Of a stretch of DNA of 64,000 nucleotides, positions 40,777 to 49,187 are shown one piece after another. The stretch is from Sphingobacteriales bacterium 44-61 (lineage in GTDB: Bacteria; Bacteroidota; Bacteroidia; Chitinophagales; Chitinophagaceae): positions 744,001 to 808,000 of the forward strand of contig MKTW01000001.1 in NCBI GenBank assembly GCA_001898405.1, written 5' to 3'. The stretch's first letter is position 1. The number at the start of each line of letters is the position of its first letter. The position numbers were made by a program, and so were the translations under genes. Under the pieces are notes generated by a model. It searched no databases. It saw only the letters and a program-made list of their open reading frames with translations, and had not been told where the DNA came from.

Positions 40777-41709
40777 TCAATCAAACATTCCCTTTTGCTT
40801 CACTTTCGGCAATAATGCACTGTTCAAAAATTTTGGCTTGATCAGGTCCAATCCGCATTCCTTATTCATTTTATCTACCAGGTAAACCGTCAATTCCGGT
40901 GAAGTGGCTTCATCATGCATGTGCATGAAAAAATACAACTCTTTCAGTCCATGCTCCAACCAATACTTCATTCGCTTTACCCAGGCATCGATGCGGGTGT
41001 AATCAGTCGGATGCAGGCTATTGCCCACATAACGGATAAAAGTTTTCGGAATGGTCAGATGCATGTGAGCGCAATCTCTCCGACCAGCCGTGTCGGTGAT
41101 CACCGCACCCATGTTGAGCGAAGCCAGGGTTTCAAACATTTCCTGCTGAATGGTTGGTTTTGCAAACCAATCAGGGTGTCTTACTTCCAGGAAAAATTGC
41201 AGATCGGTTGGTAAAGTTTTCAGGTAATCAAACAATTCTTCTTTCCGCTTGGGCGAGAAGCTATCGCTTACCTGTACGAAGATCGGGCCGAGATGATCTT
41301 TGAATGCAACAATACCGCGGAAAAACTCATTCGTAATGAATTCCTTTCCTTTCAGGCTTCCACGGTGTGTAACGCCCTGGTACATTTTGGGGCAAAAAAG
41401 AAAATCGCGGCCCTTTGCTTTTTCTGCCCATTTACCGATCCCGGCTTCACCATAAATTTTATAATGTGTAGCATTCAATTCAATGGAATTGTAGTGCTCC
41501 ACATAATGCTGGAGGAAATCCTTTTCTTTTGTTTTAGGAGGATAGATCTTTCCCACCCACTCCGTTCTACCCCATTTAGCACAACCGAAATATACTTTAG
41601 GGTGCTTCAGTGGTTTACCTTTCAGAAACTGTTTGTTGAAAGCCGGTTCTTTGGGCAAGCTGAAATCAACCTGGTCCAATTCATTTTCCGGGACTCTGCC
41701 AAATTCCAT
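40777..41709 (-). CDS. DUF72 domain protein (YecE-like)
   Basis: A 310-residue DUF72 protein, a TIM-barrel-like family of unknown function. Diagnostic segments are YFGCAKWGRTEWVGKIYPP, HYNSIELNATHYKIY and FLEVRHPDWFA; late in the sequence is FFMHMHDEATSP. It runs convergently toward umuC with 34 bases between the stops. DUF72 genes are often seen near DNA-repair or radical SAM genes, but no activity is established. No signal peptide. Confidence 0.88.
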   Translation of the reverse strand: MEFGRVPENELDQVDFSLPKEPAFNKQFLKGKPLKHPKVYFGCAKWGRTEWVGKIYPPKTKEKDFLQHYVEHYNSIELNATHYKIYGEAGIGKWAEKAKGRDFLFCPKMYQGVTHRGSLKGKEFITNEFFRGIVAFKDHLGPIFVQVSDSFSPKRKEELFDYLKTLPTDLQFFLEVRHPDWFAKPTIQQEMFETLASLNMGAVITDTAGRRDCAHMHLTIPKTFIRYVGNSLHPTDYTRIDAWVKRMKYWLEHGLKELYFFMHMHDEATSPELTVYLVDKMNKECGLDLIKPKFLNSALLPKVKQKGMFD

Positions 41710-41765
41710 ACTGGTTCATTTTCTGGGCTAAAATAAGATTTAAACGGCAGAGGCACGAACTGTCT

Positions 41766-42278
41766 CTATAATGTACAGGCCACTTTCACAAAGGGGTGCA
41801 ATGAATCATATTGCAATTGATCCATGTTCTTAAAAAACATTGTATCACCCCGTTGCTGCACTTCGCCGGTTGCCGGCCAGAGATGATTGCCTTTTATTTT
41901 CCAGGCGACCTGCCTTACAGACATCACTCCTTCTGATCTGAAAAGATACCAGCCGGAGAGAATATTCCCATTCACTTCCCCTTGAAAATTGCCATCATTC
42001 CTGTCCTTTTCAAACAGGTTATAACTCAGTGGCCCGGAAATCACAGCGCCCCTGGTCTCAATTTGTAAAGCAGATGTATCTCTTTTATAAATAGAAGAAT
42101 AGCAACCGGCCAAAGTTGTGTCCAATGCTGCGGTAGCAGATGTGCTCGCTGCAGTGGAATCATTTGGGTTGCTGTTATTACTGATCTTTTCTCCCGGATT
42201 ATTACAGGCGATCAGTATGCAGAGCAACCCACCCAGGCATAATCTAATCATTTGCATAGCATCGTTTTTATGATCCAT
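41766..42278 (-). CDS. Hypothetical lipoprotein
   Basis: A 170-residue protein with a lipoprotein signal (GGLLCILIACNNPGEK, lipobox LIAC). A Ser/Thr/Asn/Ala-rich linker follows (STAASTSATAALDTT), then a beta-rich domain of about 110 residues with GCYSSIYKRDTSALQI and GNILSGWYLFRSEGVMSV. I recognise no named family; similar small lipoproteins are common in Bacteroidota. A second start (MIRLCLGGLL) is possible. It stands alone between DUF72 and DUF779 genes. Confidence 0.7.
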   Translation of the reverse strand: MDHKNDAMQMIRLCLGGLLCILIACNNPGEKISNNSNPNDSTAASTSATAALDTTLAGCYSSIYKRDTSALQIETRGAVISGPLSYNLFEKDRNDGNFQGEVNGNILSGWYLFRSEGVMSVRQVAWKIKGNHLWPATGEVQQRGDTMFFKNMDQLQYDSLHPFVKVACTL

Positions 42279-42318
42279 GAAATAGTTATGCCAAAAATAA
42301 CTGTAATTCTTTATGGGG

Positions 42319-42696
42319 TCAAGTTTCGACTGTCTTTAACAAAGGTTCCAATTGGGTAAGTTCTTCCTCAGTGAAGATCCGGGATTGGATATAAAACCTT
42401 ACGCCAAGCGGGATTTCGAGCGAAAAGCTGCTGCCCCTGCCTGGCGTTACATCAAGGATCAATTGTGTGTGTTTCCAGTATTCAAACTGATCAGCATTCA
42501 TATAAAACCGGCAATCAGCTATTTCGCCCAGGCATACATCACTGCCACCCAGCCTGAACTCACCTTCCGGAAAGCACATTGGCTGGCTTCCATCGCAACA
42601 TCCACCGCTTTGATGAAACATCAGCGGGCCATTATCTTTTTTTAAAAGGGCTATCAACTCCAATGCAGCCGGAGTGGCCAAAATACGTGGTATCAT
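42319..42696 (-). CDS. DUF779 domain protein
   Basis: The 125-residue protein from the ATG at 42696 is a full DUF779 domain, with the cysteine-rich MFHQSGGCCDGSQPMCF and the C-terminal RGSSFSLEIPLGVRFYIQSR. DUF779 genes are a constant neighbour of aldehyde dehydrogenase genes of the exaC type; their function is unknown, and the cysteines suggest a metal site. A longer frame to 42837 exists, but it is read from the 43-bp inverted repeat and is rejected. It follows the aldehyde dehydrogenase gene with the large inverted repeat in between. Confidence 0.9.
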   Translation of the reverse strand: MIPRILATPAALELIALLKKDNGPLMFHQSGGCCDGSQPMCFPEGEFRLGGSDVCLGEIADCRFYMNADQFEYWKHTQLILDVTPGRGSSFSLEIPLGVRFYIQSRIFTEEELTQLEPLLKTVET

Positions 42697-42716
42697 ATCA
42701 ATAATTTTTGATCGTC

Positions 42717-42818
42717 TCCGTTGCGGCCTTTGCGTCTCCGTTGCGTTCTTGGCGATACTAAACTTACTGGACCGAAGTATCGCCAAGAACGCAACGGAGA
42801 CGCAAAGGCCGCAACGGA
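42717..42818. repeat. 43-bp perfect inverted repeat (giant hairpin)
   Basis: Arms at 42717-42759 and 42776-42818 are perfect complements (43 of 43), with a 16-base loop. Each arm holds GTCTCCGTTGCG-type units twice (42715 and 42734 in the left arm). The unit resembles short GC-rich repeats (CTTTGCGTCTCCGTTGCG) that I have seen in Bacteroidota intergenic DNA, so it may be a repeat-family member. It lies between the ALDH stop and the DUF779 start and could stabilise or attenuate the shared transcript. Confidence 0.9.
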
Positions 42819-42887
42819 AAACAGTGGCTTTCGCCACCGTTTTTCCTTACTTGCCAAACTAGAAAGCTTTGAATTTTCATTTAACCA

Positions 42888-44420
42888 TTAAAAGAATCCC
42901 AACTTTTGTTTTCCATAAGAGATCAACATATTCTTGGTTTGCCTGTAATGATTGAGCATCATTTTATGTGTTTCGCGGCCAAAGCCTGATTTTTTATACC
43001 CGCCAAATGGGGCATGTGCCGGATAAGCATGATAATTATTTACCCAAACCCTTCCTGCTTCAATTGCCCGGGGCACCTGGTACATTTCATGTGCATCACG
43101 AGTCCAAACACCAGCACCTAATCCATATAACGTATCATTGGCGATAGCAATTGCTTCTTCTGTTGTTTTAAATGTGGTAACGGATACAACGGGCCCAAAT
43201 ATCTCTTCCTGGAATATGCGCATTTTATTATTGCCTTTAAAGATGGTAGGACGGATATAATATCCATGCTCCAGGCCGGAATTCTGATGAAAAGCTTCAC
43301 CACCGGTCAGCACCTGTGCACCTTCCTGCTTGCCGATATCCAGGTAGCTCAATATTTTTTTATACTGATCTTCCGAAGCCTGTGCTCCCATCATCACTGT
43401 TGAATCGAGCGGGTTACCCAGTTTGATCGCTTTGGTGCGCTGAACTACACGGTCCATAAATTTGTCGTAGATCTTTTCATGCACCAGCATGCGACTGGGA
43501 CAAGTGCAGATCTCTCCATTATTCAATGCAAACATCACAGCACCTTCCACTGCTTTATCAAAGAAATCATCATCTGCATCTGCTACGCTTTCAAGGAAGA
43601 TATTGGGACTTTTGCCGCCCAGCTCCATTGTTACGGGTATCAGGTTTTCGGATGCATATTGCATGATCAGCCGGCCGGTAGTAGTTTCACCAGTAAAAGC
43701 CACTTTGTTCACTCTTGGTGAAGATGCCAGCGGTTTGCCCGCTTCAACACCAAATCCTGTTACCACGTTCAATACACCTTTGGGAAGGATATCTCCGATC
43801 AGTTCCATCAGTATCATAATACTGGTGGGCGTTTGCTCAGCGGGTTTCACTACCACGCAACAACCTGCCGCCAGGGCAGGTGCAATCTTCCAGGTGGCCA
43901 TTAGTAAAGGAAAATTCCAGGGAATGATCTGGCCTACCACACCAATCGGTTCATGGAGGTTAATGCTCACCGTATTTTCGTCATGCTCACTGATAGTGCC
44001 TTCTTCACTACGGATCACACCGGCAAAATACCTGAAATGATCAACTACTAAAGGAAGGTCTGCTGCCCTGCATTCACGGATGGCTTTACCATTATCGATC
44101 GTCTCCACCACAGCGAGGTATTCAAGATTGTCTTCTATCACCTGCGCTATTTTCAATAAAAGATTGCTGCGGTAAGCAGCTCCTGTTTTGCCCCAGGTCC
44201 CGAAAGCCTTATGCGCTGCGTCGATTGCCTTCTCAATGTCTTTGGCATTACCCCTGGCTGCCTGCGTAAAAACTTTACCATCAACTGGTGAGATATTGTC
44301 AAAGTATTCTCCGCCGGAAGGAGCGACCCACTGGCCTCCGATATAGTGATCGTATCTGTCTTTGAATTTTGGGCGGACCGCCACGGTAGACTTTGGGGCA
44401 GCCGCTGTAGTTGTACTCAT
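42888..44420 (-). CDS. NAD-dependent aldehyde dehydrogenase (ExaC/AldA-like)
   Basis: A 510-residue ALDH that oxidises an aldehyde to the acid. The catalytic Cys305 is in [13 protein letters not shown], Glu266 in [11 protein letters not shown], and the NAD segments are [20 protein letters not shown] and FTGETTTGR. The length and the DUF779 partner match the family of acetaldehyde/chloroacetaldehyde dehydrogenases induced with alcohol metabolism. It is transcribed divergently from an AraC-type regulator, which is the probable activator. The start at [11 protein letters not shown] is supported by the close family length. Confidence 0.95.
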   Translation of the reverse strand: MSTTTAAAPKSTVAVRPKFKDRYDHYIGGQWVAPSGGEYFDNISPVDGKVFTQAARGNAKDIEKAIDAAHKAFGTWGKTGAAYRSNLLLKIAQVIEDNLEYLAVVETIDNGKAIRECRAADLPLVVDHFRYFAGVIRSEEGTISEHDENTVSINLHEPIGVVGQIIPWNFPLLMATWKIAPALAAGCCVVVKPAEQTPTSIMILMELIGDILPKGVLNVVTGFGVEAGKPLASSPRVNKVAFTGETTTGRLIMQYASENLIPVTMELGGKSPNIFLESVADADDDFFDKAVEGAVMFALNNGEICTCPSRMLVHEKIYDKFMDRVVQRTKAIKLGNPLDSTVMMGAQASEDQYKKILSYLDIGKQEGAQVLTGGEAFHQNSGLEHGYYIRPTIFKGNNKMRIFQEEIFGPVVSVTTFKTTEEAIAIANDTLYGLGAGVWTRDAHEMYQVPRAIEAGRVWVNNYHAYPAHAPFGGYKKSGFGRETHKMMLNHYRQTKNMLISYGKQKLGFF

Positions 44421-44484
44421 ATTTCAAGCCATTTTAATCGTTAAATAATACCCTAACTTCAATAATAAAAGAACAAAAGCTGGG

Positions 44485-44492
44485 TAATTTTG
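44485..44492 (+). promoter_or_regulatory. -7 element of the AraC-type regulator gene (candidate)
   Basis: TAATTTTG is a full match to TAnnTTTG and lies about 85 bases before the regulator start codon. No clear TTTG lies 19-21 bases upstream. Single -7 matches occur by chance, so this is tentative. Confidence 0.35.
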
Positions 44493-44577
44493 TACTTTCT
44501 TCTAGCACGATTGTACTCCGGATTTACACATGATTTAAAAATGCGCTACCTTACTATGTGCTTAAAACGTACCGTAT

Positions 44578-45510
44578 ATGCCACCCAAAAACTATCTCCA
44601 TCCTGTTGATCTTACACAGCCAAAGTATCTGCAAACACTGGTTGAGAACCGCCGTGTGTTCAACCTGGAGAACTGTGAGCTGAACGTTTTTGAAAGCTAC
44701 CAGGAAACTTACCGTGTGCCACTGACCTTTAATGATTTCGTGATCACCAGTATGGTAAAGGGCAAAAAAGTGATGCACTTATTTGATAAGCCCGCATTTG
44801 AATACCTGCCTGGCGAAACCGTGATCGTTCCGGCCAATGAAACCATGGTCATCGATTTTCCTGAAGCAGAACTGGATAACCCTACACAATGTGTTGCACT
44901 TGCAGTGGATGCGGCTTATGTGAACAATACATTGCAATATCTCAATACCTATTACAACAGTGACCCTCACGAAGCACATAATTGGAAGCTTCAATTCAAC
45001 CAGTATCATTTTGCCAACGACACAGAAGTAACCGATCTTATCAATAAACTGATACGCGTGTGCAGCAGCACGGATAAAGGAAAGAATATTTTTGCTGACC
45101 TTAACCTCAAAGAATTACTGATCCGCCTCGTACAAAGCCAGCATTTGAAACAAGTGGCCGTAGAAAGTACTGATAACACCAATCAAAGCAGGCTTCATTT
45201 TGTTTTGCATTATATACATCAACATCTTACAGAAAAGATTGCTGTTGATTCGCTGAGCAGAAAAGCTTACCTGAGCCGAAATATGTTTTTCAAATGGTTC
45301 AAGGAACAGTTTGGCGTAACACCACTGGACTATATCAACCGCGAGCGTATCAAACTGGCCAAACAACTACTGGCCGACAAGCGCAACAATGTAAGTTCAG
45401 TAAGCCTTCAATGCGGCTTCACAGATGTAAACTATTTCGTCAGGCTATTTAAAAAAGCTGAAGGGATCACACCGGGTGTATATCAAACGATATTGTACAC
45501 ACAGAATTAA
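44578..45510 (+). CDS. AraC-family transcriptional regulator
   Basis: A 310-residue regulator with an AraC N-terminal arm-like domain (FNDFVITSMVKGKKVMHLFD, PGETVIVPANETMVID) and a C-terminal double helix-turn-helix (IAVDSLSRKAYLSRNMFFKW, SVSLQCGFTDVNYFVRLFKK). Its place next to and divergent from the ALDH-DUF779 genes suggests that it activates them in response to an alcohol or aldehyde, as known for similar regulators near exaC-type genes. The ligand is not known. Confidence 0.92.
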   Translation: MPPKNYLHPVDLTQPKYLQTLVENRRVFNLENCELNVFESYQETYRVPLTFNDFVITSMVKGKKVMHLFDKPAFEYLPGETVIVPANETMVIDFPEAELDNPTQCVALAVDAAYVNNTLQYLNTYYNSDPHEAHNWKLQFNQYHFANDTEVTDLINKLIRVCSSTDKGKNIFADLNLKELLIRLVQSQHLKQVAVESTDNTNQSRLHFVLHYIHQHLTEKIAVDSLSRKAYLSRNMFFKWFKEQFGVTPLDYINRERIKLAKQLLADKRNNVSSVSLQCGFTDVNYFVRLFKKAEGITPGVYQTILYTQN

Positions 45511-45530
45511 TTATAGCGAAAAAAATCTGT

Positions 45531-48227
45531 TCACTCTTCATCAGACACCATTCGGGCAACGGGCGCGTCATTCGCACTATCCGCGTCATCATTCGTGTTA
45601 TTCGTACTACTGGTGTTCCGGCCGTATTCGCTAATCAACTCTGCTACCAGTGCCGTCCATCCTGTTTGATGCGAAGCGCCAAGCCCTCTTCCTGAATCCC
45701 CATGAAAGTATTCATAAAAAGAAACGAGACGTTCATTACCGGGCTGTTTATAGAACCAACTGTAATTGCCATGCAAACGACGTGAGCCATCAGGTGTTTT
45801 CTCAAACAGGCTGATCACCCGTTTGGTCAGGTGCTCCGCCACTTTGCTCAGGTTCATTTGCTCCCCTGACCCGACAGGATATTCCACCTGCAATGAATCG
45901 CCGTAAAACTCTCCGTATTTCCGGATAGACTGAATGATCAGGAAGTTGATCGGCATCCATACCGGGCCACGCCAGTTGGAATTGCCGCCAAACATATCCG
46001 ATGTTGCATCACCGGGGTCATAACGTATGCTGTAAATATTCCCGTCTACCGTAACGGAATAGGGATGCTGATCATGGTATTTTGATAAGGCGCGGATACC
46101 TCCTTCTGATAAAAAGCCGTCTTCATCCAGCAGTCGTTTCAACAGGTCGACCAACTTGTCCTTTGGAATCAACGACAGGAGTATTTCACCATCATTACTT
46201 CTTTCTTCGTTGGGCCAGAACTTGGCGTTCTTTTTCCGGTAGTTCTCAAACCAGGTGATCCTTTTTTTAAAATCCGTCAAATGGTCCAGTGCTTTCTTAT
46301 TGATCGTAGACACTGCATACAGGGCTGTGATCCCTACCACAGATTGGATCCGCAGGGGCACTGGCTCTGCACCGCTTACACACAATACATCATAATAAAA
46401 GCGGTCTTCCTCATTCCATAGGCCGTGCTGATTAAGTGCTTCGGCTATCAATACAAAGTGTTCAAAAAATTTGGTAGCCGTGTCTTCAAAAGATACATCA
46501 TTCATGGCGATCTCAATAGCCATTTCCATCATGTCCAATGCATAGGTACCCATCCAACTGGTGCCATCAGCCTGCTCCAGCTGCACTTCGCCGGGAAAAT
46601 GAAAGCTGCGGTTGAACACACCAATATTATCCAATCCTAAAAAGCCTCCCTCAAAGATATTGTTGCCATTCACGTCTTTCCGGTTGATCCACCAGGTGAA
46701 ATTGATCAGCAACTTCTGGAATACTTTCTTTAGGAATTTGATATCACCATTACCTGTTTGTTTTTTTTCAATATTATATACCTGCAATGCAGCCCATGCC
46801 TGTACAGGCGGGTTCACATCACTGAAATTCCACTCATAGGCAGGCAATTGCCCGTCAGGTTTCATATACCATTCCCGCATTATCAGCAGCAACTGATGTT
46901 TGGCATAGGTAGGGTCAACCACGGCCATGGGTATGCACTGGAACGCGAGATCCCAGGCTGCATACCAGGGATATTCCCATTTATCAGGCATCATGATGAT
47001 GTCCTGGTTTTTCAGGTGCGTCCAGTCACTATTCCTGCCTGTCATTTTTGAAGGGCTTACCGGTGTAATGCCATCACTTGTTGTGAGCCATTCCTGCACA
47101 TCGAAATGATAATACTGTTTGCTCCATAATATACCCGACAGCGCCTGCCGTTGTATCTGCGCCATATCTTCACTCATTCCTTTGGGAAGAATAGCAGCAT
47201 AAAAATCGTCAGCTTCTTTTTTTCTTACGGTGAAAACATCCTTGAAACCGGAAGCAAAGGGCCGTTCCACCAGTTCGGTATTGAGCCGGCAATAAATTGT
47301 TTTAGTAGAACCGGCAGCAATTTTCATTTTATAAACAGGTGAAAACTTGGTCCCTTCTTTTCTACCGGATACTTCGTCGAAATTTTCGCCTTTAATAATG
47401 GCCCGGTTAAATGCATCTTTAGTGAAAATAGAAGCATTGGGAGCACCGGTTACAATCTCTGTATTAGTTTCATTTTCGGTATACAAAGTATTGTCAGCCG
47501 GTTGGAAATAGAAATAATAATCTCCCAGCCGTTCATGCTCTGCCTTAACAGTAATTTTATTAACCGGCTTAATGGAAGGTTTTTCCTTGAAGGTTCCATC
47601 CCTCCACCGGTTATAAAACCATAAAGTGGGAAGTACAGTTATTTCTGCTCCTTTAGAATACCGGTTAGTTATATCGATCTTTATAAAAATATCCTGTGCG
47701 CTTTGTTTGGCATAAGTTATCAGCACATCAAAATACTGGTTGTTGTCGAACACACCGGTATCAAGGATCTCGTATTCGGGATCTTGTTTGCTGCGATCAC
47801 GGTTCTCTGTTCTTAACTGCTCATAAGGAAATGCCTGCTGTGGGTATTTGTACAGGTATTCCATATAATAATGTGTGGGCAGATTATCCAAATGATAATA
47901 CAATTCTTTCACATCTTCGCCATGATTGCCTTCGGGATTGCTAAGGCCAAACAAGCGTTCTTTTAAAATAGGATCATTGCCATTCCAGAGGGCGATAGCA
48001 AAACAGAGATTACCGAAGAAATCTGAAATTCCACCGAGTCCATCCTCTCCCCAGGTATATGCTCTGCAGTTGGCATGATCAAAAGGAAAATAATGCCAGG
48101 CATCTCCATTCGGGCTGTAATCTTCCCGCACAGTGCCCCATTGCCTTTCACTCAGGTAAGGCCCCCATTGAGCTAAAGGAACAGTTTTACCAGCATTAAC
48201 GGCGAGCCTTTGGTGTTCTGCTGTCAT
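45531..48227 (-). CDS. GH63-like (MGH1-type) glycoside hydrolase
   Basis: An 898-residue protein with the alpha/alpha-barrel glycosidase domain of the GH63/MGH1 group (mannosylglycerate hydrolase and glucosidase-like proteins). Conserved segments are EDYSPNGDAWHYFPFDHA near the start, PDKWEYPWYAAWDLAFQCIP in the middle, LDNIGVFNRS and YFHGDSGRGLGASHQTGW near the end. No signal peptide is visible, so it acts in the cytoplasm. The last 35 residues (SSTNNTNDDADSANDAP) are low-complexity and probably disordered. A glucosylglycerate or trehalose-like substrate is possible. Confidence 0.88.
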   Translation of the reverse strand: MTAEHQRLAVNAGKTVPLAQWGPYLSERQWGTVREDYSPNGDAWHYFPFDHANCRAYTWGEDGLGGISDFFGNLCFAIALWNGNDPILKERLFGLSNPEGNHGEDVKELYYHLDNLPTHYYMEYLYKYPQQAFPYEQLRTENRDRSKQDPEYEILDTGVFDNNQYFDVLITYAKQSAQDIFIKIDITNRYSKGAEITVLPTLWFYNRWRDGTFKEKPSIKPVNKITVKAEHERLGDYYFYFQPADNTLYTENETNTEIVTGAPNASIFTKDAFNRAIIKGENFDEVSGRKEGTKFSPVYKMKIAAGSTKTIYCRLNTELVERPFASGFKDVFTVRKKEADDFYAAILPKGMSEDMAQIQRQALSGILWSKQYYHFDVQEWLTTSDGITPVSPSKMTGRNSDWTHLKNQDIIMMPDKWEYPWYAAWDLAFQCIPMAVVDPTYAKHQLLLIMREWYMKPDGQLPAYEWNFSDVNPPVQAWAALQVYNIEKKQTGNGDIKFLKKVFQKLLINFTWWINRKDVNGNNIFEGGFLGLDNIGVFNRSFHFPGEVQLEQADGTSWMGTYALDMMEMAIEIAMNDVSFEDTATKFFEHFVLIAEALNQHGLWNEEDRFYYDVLCVSGAEPVPLRIQSVVGITALYAVSTINKKALDHLTDFKKRITWFENYRKKNAKFWPNEERSNDGEILLSLIPKDKLVDLLKRLLDEDGFLSEGGIRALSKYHDQHPYSVTVDGNIYSIRYDPGDATSDMFGGNSNWRGPVWMPINFLIIQSIRKYGEFYGDSLQVEYPVGSGEQMNLSKVAEHLTKRVISLFEKTPDGSRRLHGNYSWFYKQPGNERLVSFYEYFHGDSGRGLGASHQTGWTALVAELISEYGRNTSSTNNTNDDADSANDAPVARMVSDEE

Positions 48228-48267
48228 ACAAAAATTTATCTTCTCAAAGGTTAAGCTAATTATGCAG

Positions 48268-48275
48268 CAAATTTA
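48268..48275 (-). promoter_or_regulatory. -7 element of the GH63-like gene (candidate)
   Basis: Minus-strand TAAATTTG at 48275-48268 matches TAnnTTTG exactly and lies 41 bases before the start codon, giving a leader of about 34 bases. No convincing -33 element is present. Confidence 0.45.
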
Positions 48276-48307
48276 ACGCTTACATAAAAAAAATAGTATA
48301 ACCTCTT

Positions 48308-49108
48308 TTATTCATATTTCTTTTGCAGGCTCCATAAAATCTTCTTTTGTTCATCTGTAATAGTTAAAGATGAATCGGAAGGCACAAAATGTAATTTGAA
48401 AGAAGCTATTGCCGATTCAGGCTTTTTAACGGAATAGCCAATAATACGTAATGCCTGCATAGGGTTAAAATCGGCAGGCAATTGCACTCCTGCAGTATCA
48501 TACCAGCAACCATATCCCTGCTCGGCTAACCGCTGCCAGGGAAATGTTCTGTTAGGATCAACTTTACGCCCCGGTGCAACATCTGCATGGCCAATAAAAT
48601 TTGTGGTAGGGATATTATATGCTCTTTTAAGACGGCCGAGCAATACCAGGAGGCTGCTGATCTGCTGCACACTGAAACTATCCGTACCATTATTATCTAT
48701 CTCGATCCCGATGCTGCTGCTGTTGAGGTCTGTATTATTTCCCCATCTGCTTACGCCTGCATGATGTGCCCTCAACAGGTCGTTCAGCATGTGATGCACT
48801 GTTCCATCTTTACAAATTACATAATGTGCGCTCACCTGTGTTCTCGGAAGGGTAAACGTGGTCAGTGTTTGTTCACAACTGTTTTGTGCAGTATGATGGA
48901 TCACTACAAAATTGGGCCGGCGCATGGAGAAATTGGTAGTACCTACCCAGGTATCTGCATAAAGCAGGCCTGCAGAATCTTTTACCGGGTATTCCCGGAG
49001 CAACTTGCTGTATTCTTTTGCCTGTTTCTTATACACCTTGTTGGTTTTGGCGTAAGGAGAACAAGCAGCAAAAACGCTTATGATGATCAGTAAATAAAGG
49101 TATTTCAT
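48308..49108 (-). CDS. N-acetylmuramoyl-L-alanine amidase, AmpD-like lipoprotein
   Basis: The 266 residues start with a lipoprotein signal (IIISVFAACSPYAKT, lipobox FAAC). The amidase_2 domain spans about 60-220: zinc ligands are His in FVVIHHTAQNS and His and Asp in GHADVAPGRKVDPNRTFPW; SIGIEIDNNG and RTQVSAHYVICKDGTVHHM complete the fold. It cleaves the peptide from MurNAc in periplasmic peptidoglycan or its fragments. The genes for AmgK and MurU, which reuse released MurNAc, lie 3.5 kb away on the other strand, a functional rather than operonic link. Confidence 0.93.
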   Translation of the reverse strand: MKYLYLLIIISVFAACSPYAKTNKVYKKQAKEYSKLLREYPVKDSAGLLYADTWVGTTNFSMRRPNFVVIHHTAQNSCEQTLTTFTLPRTQVSAHYVICKDGTVHHMLNDLLRAHHAGVSRWGNNTDLNSSSIGIEIDNNGTDSFSVQQISSLLVLLGRLKRAYNIPTTNFIGHADVAPGRKVDPNRTFPWQRLAEQGYGCWYDTAGVQLPADFNPMQALRIIGYSVKKPESAIASFKLHFVPSDSSLTITDEQKKILWSLQKKYE

Positions 49109-49148
49109 GCCAATCTTTAATTGCTAATAAGCAATAAAGATAAAGATT

Positions 49149-49168
49149 TGCTCTTTTGCAGGAGCAAG
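49149..49168 (-). terminator. Possible terminator after icmF
   Basis: A 6-bp stem (TTGCTC/GAGCAA) with an 8-base loop lies about 20 bases after the icmF stop, followed on the minus strand by ATCTTTATCTTTATT, a T-rich but broken tract. Strength is doubtful. Confidence 0.35.
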
Positions 49169-49187
49169 CCTCACAGCATACCCGTTT

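Noticed and set aside
42697-42837. 47-residue extension of the DUF779 protein and a plus-strand frame over the same DNA
   Set aside because: Both are read from the 43-bp inverted repeat; the DUF779 domain starts at the ATG at 42696.
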